Shown here: positions 34,401 to 43,800 of the stretch, in pieces
Layout of the letters: each line of letters begins with the position of its first letter
How positions within the stretch are numbered: the first letter of the stretch is position 1
NCBI GenBank assembly: GCA_030248215.1
Contig: JASANG010000724.1
Coordinates: 99,460-163,459 of the forward strand
Length of the DNA stretch: 64,000 bases
Direction: 5' to 3'
DNA from: Enoplolaimus lenunculus
Taxonomy: Eukaryota > Nematoda > Enoplea > Enoplida > Thoracostomopsidae
Notes under the pieces: model-generated
Database searches by the model: none
Told to the model about the DNA's origin: nothing
Seen by the model: the letters and a program-made list of their open reading frames with translations, nothing else
Program-made: the position numbers and the translations under genes

Positions 34401-37400
34401 GCCGAATCAATAGATCATGCAACTTTTATTGTTAAACGAATGCCTATACTTTCTAGGTTAATGTAACTGTTAGGCGTGCTAAATCTTTTAATATTCGCCG
34501 ATAAGTGTTGATTAAAATCTGTGCCTATATTCTCATAAGTGTAGTGTTTATATATTACCAGTTGGTGATAGGAGTTCTAACTTAAAAACCAGCGAACGAA
34601 CGATGAGGTTAGAAATTTAGGTCAACGTAAAAAACAGGGCCGTAACAGTAGTATAAACATATTCCTAAAGCCTAAGCCTTTAGTTTAAAACTTAACCCTT
34701 TAATGCCCAGAAAGTGTGAACAGCCGGAGAAAAAATTTATTCGTAATGATTATTCATAAGCACACTGCGAAACAGTATAAACGTCTTTACAGTATCTATA
34801 TAGAAATCAGATGACACACTACATACCACTGCCAATTTCGCAGACTTCAATACACAACTATAAGAATACTGTTCATGACTTTTAACCAAGCCAAGAGTTA
34901 ACTTCGCCAATGGAAAGAACAGGGCCGCAACGGTAGAATAAGCATATTCTTAATAAGACTAAGCAAAAGGATAAACCTATATCTAAGCCCTAAACCTAAG
35001 CAAAAAATAGTTTAAAGCTTAAGCTTACTTTATTGCAATCCCGCGGAAACGCTGTCTACCGCGAATGCAACGTAACGTAAACGAAACATTAAACCTCAAC
35101 ATTCGAAAACTTGTGTTGCAGTTGGTCCAAAACTCCATGAACAAACTATTATCGATCTTATCTTCAACTTATCATGAAATTGCTCAAATTGAAACCGAAT
35201 CTACACGGCGGCTAGAAAAATTATTACCATTATTATCGCTCAATACAAGGTAATTTATAGCCAGTTTTTTTATATATTTGACATAAAGAAGCGTATCCGG
35301 CGTATGAGTTTGGAAGTATAAACTCCATTGGAATATAGTTTATGAGTGAGTGTAGTGAGAGAAATTCTTTGTGACCAGTAGAAGGCAGTGGATTTATCAC
35401 AAGCCGGGACCATGCTAATTATAGGGGTTGCGCACACTGGCCGATAGGGAAAATATCAGTAGGCAGACCACCGCTACAGTTAATATGGGCGTCAAACCGT
35501 GTAAAAGGTGATATTTTTTCTCAGCATTAAAAGGTTTTCGGGCAGTGTATATCCAATATGTTTCCTGTTTCATACGCTTCAAGTTTGGCGGCGTTTGTGT
35601 AAATACATCGTCGCCGCAAGGCGGGCAGAAAAATTTAAAGACACTTCAGAATTCTCTTGCACTGTAAATTTCAGTGAGTTGATTTTAACTCAGAATGAGT
35701 TGAATCACTCAGTCTGAGTTTGGACTATCAGAACTCAGAATTTTGAGCTGATTCCATTCATTCTGAGTTAATTAAGCATCTCACCCATAGTCAACTCAAC
35801 TCAGAGTGAGTTAATGTTTACTGATATTAATTCAGAAATAACCAACTCGCTAGCTGAATTGATTAATCAACTCATTGAAATTTAGTGTTCTCGACCGCCT
35901 CATAAATCTGACCTGTTTCAACATTAAAAATTTCTATCTGCACTAGCTAAGCAACCAAATCGATAAAAATCACAAAAACGGTTACACAATTTTAGAACTC
36001 CAGGTACAGTTTGGTTCAAAATTTGTGGGACTCGTTTAAAAGTTGCTACACACAGATTTGAGAATATTGTCCGCAATTTATGCTTCATCATAGAAAGCCA
36101 TGCTTTTTTGCAGACTTAGCCTAGAAACTGTCCGAGTAACGCGACTAGAAATGTTGTCAGAATTGCGGCGACTTTGTATTCAAGTCAAAAATCGCTCCGA
36201 GCAAGCGCTGTCAACGTCTGAATTTCAATCTCGTATTGCAGCATATTACTGTTGTGTCGCTCAACCTGAGTTGAATGTTATACGTCGGGACTATTGTGAA
36301 CGCAGATACTGTAAATGTTGCCATGAACAAATGTTGTTGCCTAGTGGTGAAAACGGGTCATTGGCAAGCAATAAACGCAAGCCTGGCTACAGTTATGGCT
36401 TACAGACAACAACCAGCCATACTATGACGTCATCGGCGAGTTTATGCTGTGGAGTGCAACGCGATAAGCTAGTAGTATATATCGGTTTGAAATCGTGTCG
36501 TTAACTGGTGGTAGATGCTAGTGACCCTTGATAATTCAGTGCTAATCCCAGAGGCTTGTACAAGGGAAGGAATAAGGGGCATATTCACCCCCGAAATTTC
36601 AAGAGAGACAAAAAGGTAGAAGTTGTCCCTCCTGAAATGAAATTCTGGATACGCTACTGTCCAGACCGTTATATTCAACTGCATGTAGCACCTGTTGTTA
36701 TCAGCAATGGGTTCTGAACCCCGTGAGCGCGGGCCCGTAGCTAGGGGAGCAGGGGGCTCAACCCTTGTGGAAAAATTTTGGGCTCCGCTCTAGAATATTT
36801 TAAACCTTGCTTGTAAGTCGTCTAAAGATCTTGTATGCTCCTCTTGAAAATTTGTCAGCAGACTTAGCAAGTTGTGCTGGCTACGGGCTTGCGGCAACGA
36901 AAAGTGTTTTGAAGCTCACATCTTCAAGTCTCAGCTAAGTTGTTACCAACTGATAATTAGGTGTTACACATATTTGAGAACTCGAACACTTGATTTAACA
37001 TTACGATCAGTGCTATAGATATCTTATAATATCTGTATTAAACACGCTCAATTTTTTAGCGAGAACGTGCAACTGTAACTTACAGCTGCAAAAATGTTCG
37101 AAAACTCCTACAAAATTTTACAGCTGCAAGTTGCAGCTGCACGTTAGCAAAACTTGTACTTGTCAATAAGACAATAACCTAAAAAGTTAAGTAAAATTAC
37201 AATTCAAATCAAAAACAGCCTTAAGTCATGTCTCAGCAATTCAACTATACTTTAAAAATAAATTACAGGTATGTCGTGATTCATGTTGTCGTACGGCCGC
37301 TAACTCAGAATGCAATATTGATTCACTACAATATCCTGATACCGAAACAACCAAAGATATTGGTCAAAAGGCTTTTGAAGCTAACACCGAGTCTACGCAA

Positions 37401-37532
37401 CAAATTGCAATTGCATCTGCAACCAATTGCTGTACTGCGACTGCAGATATGTTTTCTGAATTTCGGCGTGAAATATCGGAAAATCAGTCACGGTGGGAGT
37501 CAACGATGAACAACGCGTTGAATGAGGTATAA
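16437..37532 (+). CDS. ITPRID/KRAP-like (ITPR-interacting domain) protein, 13 exons
   Basis: Exons 16437-16767, 21930-22071, 24235-24498, 25238-25671, 26453-26669, 27276-27465, 28395-28526, 29284-29395, 31318-32807, 33721-33780, 35122-35249, 36114-36474 and 37269-37532. All phases join and the sum is 4,125 bases (1,374 aa plus stop). Vertebrate family members bind IP3 receptors and tether them to actin near the plasma membrane. Blocks matching remembered human ITPRID2, in the same order: YELDVELALAALGF..IPGRY (residues 252-281) against LGF..IPSRF; SSESSGF; RRLSAFERRNLF..RRQSLP; SDIEQRLAES and TRLEMLSELRRL in the predicted helical C-terminal part; MFSEFRREI near the end. Exon 1 encodes a hydrophobic stretch (LFLILSITSVIFIVIFIG) absent from vertebrate homologues; its reading frame stays open upstream, so the start is uncertain. 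The middle is Ser-rich. The exon 12 donor may be 36471 or 36474. Orthology is my inference from memory. Confidence 0.68.
16950..17119. mobile_element. GGCCCGTAGCCA MITE (G family), hAT-like
   Basis: Ends CGGGCCCGTAGCC and GGCTACGGGCCTG are inverted. Flanking octamers TTTCCGCT (16942-16949) and TCTCCGCT (17120-17127) differ at one base, consistent with an 8-bp hAT-type duplication. It lies in intron 1 of the ITPRID-like gene. Confidence 0.75.
19218..19332 (+). CDS. Probable alternative first coding exon of the ITPRID-like gene
   Basis: An ATG opens a 115-bp frame, MTQSKLKRWILKWRQYFENV onward, ending at a strong donor (TTTTG/GTAAGA) in phase 1, the phase needed by exon 2 at 21930. There is no acceptor just before it, so it reads as a first exon. 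Used instead of 16437-16767 it would give a protein of about 1,302 residues without the hydrophobic N-terminus. Its basic, Trp-containing start (KRWILKWRQ) recalls the RRKAWAKCRSSW region near the start of vertebrate KRAP, though the match is short. Splicing has not been observed. Confidence 0.5.
19379..19522. mobile_element. GC-rich PIF/Harbinger-like MITE (H family)
   Basis: GGTGGCGCTATACTTTTGATG at the left and CGACAAGTATAGCGCTAC at the right form the family TIRs. The inside carries CGTCCGTCGCCGG and GACGGACGACGACGG. No clear target duplication. It starts about 45 bp after the alternative exon at 19218-19332. Confidence 0.7.
20720..20958. mobile_element. CACTGTAAATT-type MITE (C family)
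   Basis: The left end CATTGTAAAATTCCAATGAG and repeated GAGTTGA / ACTCAGA motifs match other copies. The right end is decayed near ATCAACTAGATTGAA. Confidence 0.6.
21263..21449. mobile_element. TTAGGC-bearing MITE, second subfamily (T2)
   Basis: Ends ACCCATGTTACTTTAAGGGG and CCTTAAAGTAACATTGGC are inverted. Two TTAGGC runs (GCTTAGGCTTAGGCTTAGG, twice) lie inside. The same element in opposite orientation is at 37909-38102. Confidence 0.75.
21492..21893. mobile_element. GC-rich PIF/Harbinger-like MITE (H family), 402 bp
   Basis: Ends GGGTTGCACTATACTT and AAGCATAGCGCCATGC, with TTA target duplications at 21489-21491 and 21894-21896. The interior is GC-rich with CGTCATC, GTGCGTCA and CGCCG motifs but no orderly minisatellite. 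It ends only 36 bp before exon 2 of the ITPRID-like gene. Confidence 0.78.
22746..23133. mobile_element. GC-rich PIF/Harbinger-like MITE (H family) with 40-bp internal minisatellite
   Basis: Ends GGGTGGCGCTATGAC and GTATAGCGCCACCC; perfect TTA duplications at 22743-22745 and 23134-23136. From about 22850 to 23110 a 40-bp unit repeats (GATGGACGGCGCCGAACGG followed by TTTTGGACGACGCCGGATAGT-like sequence). Frames are open on both strands because the array is stop-poor; I do not read it as a gene. Confidence 0.82.
24626..24788. mobile_element. GGCCCGTAGCCA MITE (G family), hAT-like
   Basis: Ends CGAGCCTGTAGCCA and GGCTACGGGCCTG; flanks TGCTAAAC (24618-24625) and GGCTAAAC (24789-24796) agree at 7 of 8 bases, as expected for an 8-bp target duplication. 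Located in intron 3 of the ITPRID-like gene. Confidence 0.78.
24946..25164. mobile_element. TTAGGC-bearing MITE (T family), best-preserved copy
   Basis: Ends GGCCCATGTATAGAACAGG and CCTGATCTATACATGGGCC are inverted with one mismatch over 19 bp. Inside are AGTTTAAGCTTTAGACTTA, about twelve GCTTAG-type hexamers, and GAATATGCGTATACTACTG. It lies 73 bp upstream of exon 4 of the ITPRID-like gene. Confidence 0.82.
27790..28085 (+). repeat. 30-31 bp minisatellite next to an H-family terminal repeat
   Basis: The unit TGCCGCAATGCGTCGCCTTT plus TTTAGGT or TTTAAGT recurs about eight times with drift. It is followed by AAGTATAGCGCTATACTT, a palindrome made of two H-family ends back to back. It lies in intron 6 of the ITPRID-like gene. 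Confidence 0.7.
28725..29090. mobile_element. H-family element with 20-bp minisatellite (left end unclear)
   Basis: At 28738-28930 the 20-bp unit GTCGTCCGGTACCGTCCGTC repeats nearly ten times. The right side carries two family end fragments, ACAACAAGTAAAGCGGCAC and GACAAGCATAGCGCCACC. GGTACC in each unit is palindromic. Open frames on both strands are by-products of a stop-free unit. It lies in intron 7 of the ITPRID-like gene. Confidence 0.7.
29595..30612 (+). repeat. 30-bp minisatellite, about 34 copies, each with a 15-bp palindrome
   Basis: The unit ACATGATTATTCGGTACAGC + GGCTGTACTT is 30 bp and repeats without a break. Each unit contains GTACAGC-G-GCTGTAC, a 7-bp inverted repeat around one base. 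Variants (CGG, AGG, AGA, CAG before TAC) form local three-unit periods around 30091-30270. Because 30 is divisible by 3, a 356-codon frame stays open on the plus strand and a shorter one on the minus strand; I regard these as artefacts. It lies in intron 8 of the ITPRID-like gene. Confidence 0.93.
33103..33484. mobile_element. Intact-looking CCGG-rich hAT-like MITE (N family), 382 bp
   Basis: Ends CTGGGTTCAACCGGAATTCG and GTTGAAACCCTG are inverted. Perfect 8-bp target duplications GTATTATA lie at 33095-33102 and 33485-33492. Runs of TTCCTG occur near both ends. It lies in intron 9 of the ITPRID-like gene. Confidence 0.82.
34204..34400. mobile_element. TTAGGC-bearing MITE (T family)
   Basis: Left GACCCAAATAAAGATCAG and right ACTGTTCTATACATTAGCC are diverged family ends. 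The interior has TTAGGCTTAGG and TAATATGCTTATACTGCTG. Confidence 0.6.
34915..35060. mobile_element. TTAGGC-bearing MITE fragment (T family), reverse orientation
   Basis: AACAGGGCCGCAACGGTAG, AATAAGCATATTC, AAGCCCTAAACCTAAGC and TTATTGCAATCCCGCGG follow the family order. It ends about 60 bp before exon 11 of the ITPRID-like gene. Confidence 0.55.
35660..35887. mobile_element. CACTGTAAATT-ended MITE (C family)
   Basis: Left CACTGTAAATTTCAGTGAG; right CTCATTGAAATTTAGTG. Interior of AACTCAGAATG and GAGTTAAT motifs. It lies in intron 11 of the ITPRID-like gene, between exons 11 and 12. Confidence 0.72.
36730..36891. mobile_element. GGCCCGTAGCCA MITE (G family), diverged
   Basis: Left CGGGCCCGTAGCTAGGGG, right GCTGGCTACGGGCTTG, with the usual AACCTTGCTTGTAAGTCG core. 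It lies in the last intron of the ITPRID-like gene. Confidence 0.7.
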
Positions 37533-37908
37533 ACGGCTGCATGATTATGTGTGCCCAGAGGTCCAAGCGGACTGGCCACAGGAGGACAGGAAGACTGCAG
37601 GACTTTTAGCTCGAAGGTGTAGGATTATAATTTGGTTTAGGCCTAGGTTTATGTTTTACTTGCGGTTAGGTTCAGATTTACTGGCCAGATCGCTAAAATT
37701 AACATGGGTTCAGTTTTTTAAGCCGGAACTGACGCAGTTAAACGAGATTTATAGCAGTGTTCAAAAATATGCAGACCCACAGGCGTAAGTGGGTAAAGGT
37801 TACTTTAGCCGGCCCGCGTTTTACCACGGAAATTTTATTTTTCTCGCTGTGATGCCTGCGGAAATTTGCTTTACCTGAGACCCACTTTTACTCACCCTTA
37901 GGTTTTGT

Positions 37909-38102
37909 GGCCAGTGTTACTTTCAGGGGCGTAACAGTAGATTAAGCATATTCCTAGGTCTAAGCCTAAGCGTTGCAAAAATGTGTTCCTAAGCCTAAGC
38001 CTAAGCATGACAGCCTAAGCAAAAAATTGTAATCTAGAATCTAAACCCACTATTTTATAGACCCACCAGAAACCTGGACGCCCCTTAAAGTAACATGGGC
38101 CG
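37909..38102. mobile_element. TTAGGC-bearing MITE, second subfamily (T2), reverse orientation
   Basis: GGCCAGTGTTACTTTCAGGGG at the left and CCTTAAAGTAACATGGGCC at the right mirror the copy at 21263-21449. Two GCCTAAGCCTAAGC runs lie inside. The right-hand third recurs alone at about 48763-48840. Confidence 0.72.
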
Positions 38103-38892
38103 GTTTTGTAGTGAGAAAAAGATTGTTAAGCTATCTAGTGTATTGTCTAGTAATACATAATCGCTTAACCTTAGTGTACATACTTCACAACAAACTTTAT
38201 TAGTGTATAATTGGAATGGTGAAACCTGAGAAAAAAAAATAATGTTGCCGATTATCAACAAATTTACCGATGAGGGAGCCGGAAGCCACCGTGAGACAAA
38301 ATGTCACAGTTTAAATGATGTACAAATTGTGAATTTTGAGAAATTTTACGCGTCGTTGTTAAAACTTACTCTTTTAATGTCTTTTTCAAATTCTACAATT
38401 CAAATTTCAAAATTTGTTCGAATATTATAAACAAACCTATTGCACTACACAACTTTTATGTATATACGTAAAATGTCACTACTTAAATTGCCGAAACCTC
38501 CAGCAAAAATTTTACCGGGTACGGAAACTGATTTTTTGCCTGACTGCAGACCTGCGGTTGTACTTTGATACAGCGAAAAATAACCTGTTATTTTGTGTAT
38601 AAGTAAAAATCCGCGACTCCAAGCTAATATAGTTAAACCACAGCTGTTTGTCGTTTGTTACCCGAATTCTATTACGTGGGCAATGAACCACAAGTTTTTA
38701 CTCACGCTTTGAAGCTTTTTTGACCGCGGGTATACCTGCGTCAAAGTTTTTCTGATCCGACCAACGTTTACCGGCGGGCCGCGTGCAGGTCTGGCCACCG
38801 CTGGACGGACTCTTAATTCAGCCCTTGCATTTTGAAATTAACCCGCCCACTGTTGACTGTTTACAAAAATAATTGCATATATATGCCCAAAA

Positions 38893-38987
38893 TTAAGCCT
38901 AAGCCTAAGCCTAAGACTAAGACTAAGCCTAAGCCTAAGCCTAAGCCTAAGACTAAGCCTAAGCCTAAAGCCTAAGCCTAAGCCTTC
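38893..38987 (+). repeat. Tandem CCTAAG (TTAGGC) tract, about 15 units
   Basis: The longest uninterrupted hexamer run in the window, mostly CCTAAG with a few ACTAAG variants. Unlike the other hexamer runs I see no MITE ends around it. TTAGGC is the telomere unit of nematodes; here it is interstitial. Confidence 0.85.
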
Positions 38988-39532
38988 TCATTTAATAGAA
39001 TGACCTAAAATCCAACAAGGTGGTCTATCAACCATTTGATCGGTAGGTCAGATCTCTGAAAATAACTGTTATGTTTCAGATACTTGGAGCGCTTCAGCGT
39101 TTGGAGCCGAAAAAATTATAAGTTGCGAACACCATTAGAAATTACTTGATTATTTCAATTGATAAATTCAGAATCTTTGTAGAAATCTGTTCCAACTAGC
39201 GTTGTGAACATCGGCAGATTTTGGTTTTTAACCCTTTCTCGCATGAATACTTTCAATGTTGACTGAGAAACAAGTTTGGATTTGAAATGGATCCACTATC
39301 ATGACGTCTTCTGAACATTTACTATTGCGTAAATATTTGTTAAACACTGTGCAATGTGCGTGCTTTTTTAATGTAGAATACTGTATGCTGGAAAGGGTTA
39401 AAAAACTCTTTTTCAGTATGTTTTCTGCAATAGGTGCTGCTCCGGAAATGTATCGTAACGTCCTATTTTCGACTGGCTACTTGTTTGGGAGTACTTATAC
39501 AGAGTATTAACAATTTTGCGCAAAGTCCGGTT

Positions 39533-39775
39533 CACTGTAAATTTCAATGAGTTGATTAATCAACTCAGCTAGCGAGTTAGTTATTTCTGAATTAATAGCA
39601 GTAAACATTAAGTCAAGCTGAGTTGAGTTGATTCTCACAGTGAGTTCAGTTGATTCTGGGTGAGTTGATTAACTCAGAGTGAGTTCAATTTAAAATTTTT
39701 AGTACTGACAGTTCAAACTCATTTGAGCGATTCAACTCAATCTGAGTAAAAATCAACTCACCAAAATTTACAGTG
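39533..39775. mobile_element. CACTGTAAATT-ended MITE (C family)
   Basis: Left CACTGTAAATTTCAATGAG and right CACCAAAATTTACAGTG are inverted; TT flanks both ends. The interior is GAGTT / AACTC rich. Confidence 0.75.
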
Positions 39776-40229
39776 TTGATTCAGAAGAAAATAGTGTGCC
39801 TTATTTCAAATACGTTGATTCTCTACGGGATTATACCAAGAGTGGATGATGCATATTTACCAGGGTGTACCTATCCGGATAAACACGATATATAATATTG
39901 CGCCGTTCACATTATAAAATGTGCTCTTGCCACAAAATCTGTCGTAAGGTAGGGTTAACGCGCGTCAAATTTTACATTTGTCACGCGTTTAACAAATACC
40001 AAAACACTTTTTAAACTCTATTCAGTTGAAGCAACTCGACAAACAAAATCAGTTTAAGTTTTGGTAAAAGTATGAGGTGAAATTGACTTAACAGCAGGCA
40101 ACGAATTGTGAACTTTGTTACAATTACGTGTAATAAATATTACAGCCGTATCTGAGGTAGTAATGAACATAAAAGTAAAACTTTGGATATTCAAAATGTA
40201 CAATCGGCTACCAGGAAAGCCAATCATAA

Positions 40230-40510
40230 GGGTAGCGTTATACTTTTGATGACGTCCGACGCCGTCCATTGCCGCCCGTCAGGCGTACGGCGCCGTCCGT
40301 CACCGTCCGTCACTCGTATGGCGCCGTCCGTCACAAGTACGGTGCCGTCCGTCATCGTGCTGTAACCTATACGGAGCGGTCCGTTACCGTCCGTTACCCG
40401 TACGGCGCCATTCGTCACGATGATACGTAAGGTGCCGGACGGCAACGCACGGTGACTTACGGCACCGTACGGCAGACGGACGGCGCCGTTCGACAAGCAT
40501 AGCGCTAACC
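40230..40510. mobile_element. GC-rich PIF/Harbinger-like MITE (H family)
   Basis: Ends GGGTAGCGTTATACTTTTG and CGACAAGCATAGCGCTAACC; flanks TAA and TTA. The interior repeats CCGTCCGTCAC and GTACGGCGCCG without a fixed period. Confidence 0.75.
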
Positions 40511-40824
40511 TTACAGTGCTGCACGTTATATGAAATCATTTTGTGATTAACCCTACAACGAAATTCCATGTTCTTCCAGTGTTTGTGAAATTGATCGCAA
40601 TTACGTATTTTACTTTCATCACCAAAATTCTCGCACACAACTAAAATAAGAAATAGACTTAGGCTTCGGGTTAGGATTACGACTAAGCATTGGCGTAGGC
40701 TTGGGCCAATAATTTAGGTTCAGGCTTTGGCTTTATTCTTAAGCTTTCAAACTGGCGGAGAATAAGAATTTTATCATTGAAAGAGCTAAAATTACTCAAA
40801 CAGTATTGAAATGTTCTATTCGCA

Positions 40825-40830
40825 TTTATT
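40825..40830 (-). promoter_or_regulatory. Poly(A) signal of the astacin gene
   Basis: On the minus strand AATAAA lies about 46 bases past the stop of the ShKT-like exon (stop at 40877-40879). No such signal follows the alternative stop at 44042, which supports the ShKT exon as the true 3' end. Confidence 0.6.
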
Positions 40831-40876
40831 TCACCAAAATACACTACAGTTAGTAGACCTATTTCATGGAATCGAC

Positions 40877-43800
40877 TTAACGATATCGATTCCCATGACA
40901 AGTGTATCCGCACAATTTATCACCATATTCCTTCTGGCTGCAATATCCTTTTTGTTTGAAGGAATAACAATCGCTGTATTCATCGTAGTAGTCGCCTGAA
41001 AATCAAAAATATCAATCAGATAAAATAATAACCCCTTCACGCATAGAGTCCTACTATGAGGAAGTAACTGCAAGCTGTGTCAGAAGCAGATCATAGCAGA
41101 AGTCAGTGAGACCGCTGTCTCAACACCAGTGTCCTTGACAGCTTCGGAGGAAGTGTTTTGAAAATTTTCAACAGAGAAGTATGTTTTAAACCCCAGTTAG
41201 GTCATTATCCGCCGCTGGACTGCATGCGCAATAAATACAAAATACGCAATGTTATATGTATGTATGCATGTATGTATGTATATTGTACATGCCTTTCGTA
41301 GGAGAACAGGAAATACTCATTTTTGAAATGGATTCAGCGAGAAAATAAACGTTTAACCTGGATTAGCGCTGGCACATGTGCGTCCACAGTTTTTGATGTA
41401 ACTGTAATTGTTTAACGGATGTGCGCAACGGTGTTTAAGTTGTGAACAATTGTTCCAAATATCGTAATTCAATCTTTCGCCGACTGAAAAAATAAACAAT
41501 TACATTGTTATTATCTACAAATTTTAATTCAGAGTACTTTAGGGCTGTAAAGCATAGTGGAGTTGGTTGAAAAAGTTTACGTGGGACACGCTGAGATTTC
41601 ATAATCTAATAGAACAAGGTCAAAACAACTTCACGAAAAGCAAACTCGTTTTCTGACGAGATGTGAAGAGGCCGCTGCGCTCCATTTGCCTGCATAGTGA
41701 ATATTTAATATAAGGAGCACAATAATTTTCAGAAGCGGCAAAGAAAATTTTCATCAAACAAAGTTTCTTATAATGTAGTTAGACAGGGAAGCGAAATCTA
41801 CACCAGAAACTGAAACATAGAAGCTAATGCAGGATTCGCGTTATAACCGGGGCAGTCGAGTCAAGTTTTGTCACATTTTGTCACCGTCATATCATATGGA
41901 CAGAAGGGGCACACAAGTTATCTCAACATGCTGGTTTTCGAATGTCCCGTGACGCTATCAGACAAATTGGTGAATATAATATCATATGATATTCCAAGTT
42001 AACAGCATATATGGTATGATATTCAGCAAGACGGATTTGGACTATCATATTATATTTTACTATAAAGCTTAAGTATATCATATGACATCCAATTATGTCA
42101 TTTAAAAAGTATCATAAGACAATCCACCAAAATTTGGATGTTCCCGCCAAAATTAAAATTTTCCGCTAAAATTTGAATTTTCCCCAAACCCGCCATAATA
42201 TTAATATTTATTTACATTGTCTCGTAATATCATATGATAACGGCACATGTCTGTTAGTATTATATGATATTCTGCCATACGCAAACCTAGTTATGTAAAT
42301 GACTCAGTGGACATTTTTAAAATGATCATTTGAGCAGACTACTGTTTTGGAATATCATATTGGGTTACATCGCAGACGATATGTTACCCAATATGTAGAG
42401 TATTACAAAACATGACCCGAGTTGCCTCATTTAAACGTGAGCCCCGCATAATGCAGCATTCAAAATTACTTAAAGCTACATTATCTGACTGTTTTTTAAA
42501 CTATTCGGGCGGCTTAATTACATTATTTGGTAGAATTTCGGAATATCACGTGATATTTCCATAAATGTTATGTCCCGCAGTATCCTGTGACATGGCTGTT
42601 TGTATACCATTATTTGTTGAGATCCGGGATTGTTAAACACTAATAAAACAGTAAGAAAGCTTGATAACTTAGCAATAAACGATTTCGAATGCTGAATTGG
42701 CTGTTTACATTTCTGTTTCCGAATGAAAAGTTTCATAAATATATTACTAAGTATAAATAATTCAAATACAGGGAATATTTTTCCTATGTATGAGTGTGTG
42801 AACGCCATAAGTTATGTAAAAAATTTTCTATATAAAGGTGACTACGCATCTGCAAAGCCTTAAATTTTTCCAAACAGTAGTTTAAGGGAAAAATTATTAC
42901 TCAAAATCGATGCTACAAAATCTCTTGTTTTTATACTGCACGTTCACTATTTTCATTCAGGCCATTTTCAGACAGTTTACAGGGTACAACCAGATGTCTG
43001 TCTCTGGCGACACCGTAAAAAAATCGGCCTCCGGCTCAATTTTCACTATAATTTTCGCCGGAAGTTTCTGCAATTCGGTAACAAATTTTTTTATATTTTT
43101 TATATAAATGTTGTCGACATTTTCAACATTGAACTTTTAAAACATTTTTGACAACAAATTGGGTGTTATTGGTAAAAGTAACAAATTCAACAATTAAGCG
43201 CCTAATTTTGCTTCGACTTCGGCTCCGGCTCCGACTCTGGCAAAATCCGTTGACCTCTTCTTCTGGTAATCACTTACAGTTGCACCCTGAATGTTAGGTT
43301 CAACAACAGAATACCGTTTTTATTGTTGTTGTTGTTGCCACCGCCATTTTTCTTTTCAAGACACGATTTTTTACACTTTTCAGCAATATCTCGTCTGGAT
43401 GGTTCTTCACACCACGGAGTTAAATCGTAACAATTTGTATAAATATCGTAGACTTCGTCTAAAATGTATGGGTCAATGTAAAGATCAGGGGCGAAAAAGT
43501 ATTATAAGCTTATTCGTGAGCCTAAGCCTAACATAAGCCTAACCGTTAAAGTGATTTTATTCCTAAGCCTAAGCTTAAGCGATGCCTAAGCCAAGCAAAA
43601 AAATTAGGCTAAAGTTTAAGCTTAATCTATTGCAGTCCCACAGAAAAAACGCCCAGCCCTGATTTTTACATGGGACAATGTATGTAAGCGTATTTTGCAA
43701 ATGACCCATGTATACAACAGTAGATTAATTTTTGCTTAGGCTTAGGCTTAGGCTTAGAGTTAATCGGCTTACAAACGCGCTTATTTTTACGCTCAGGCAT

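Larger units (their letters stand above)
37533..40824. other. Intergenic region between the convergent ITPRID-like and astacin genes
   Basis: It holds a T2 MITE (37909-38102), a TTAGGC tract (38893-38987), a C-family MITE (39533-39775) and an H-family MITE (40230-40510). I found no clear AATAAA soon after the ITPRID-like stop. The stretches 38110-38890, 38990-39530 and 39780-40225 show nothing I recognise. Confidence 0.6.

Noticed and set aside
38893-38987. Chromosome end or fused telomere
   Set aside because: The tract is only about 95 bp, interstitial, and similar hexamers occur throughout the window inside MITEs.
43291-43536. 81-codon ORF rich in Cys and His
   Set aside because: The CCCCCH run comes from a TTG/TGT microsatellite-like stretch next to a MITE in an astacin intron.
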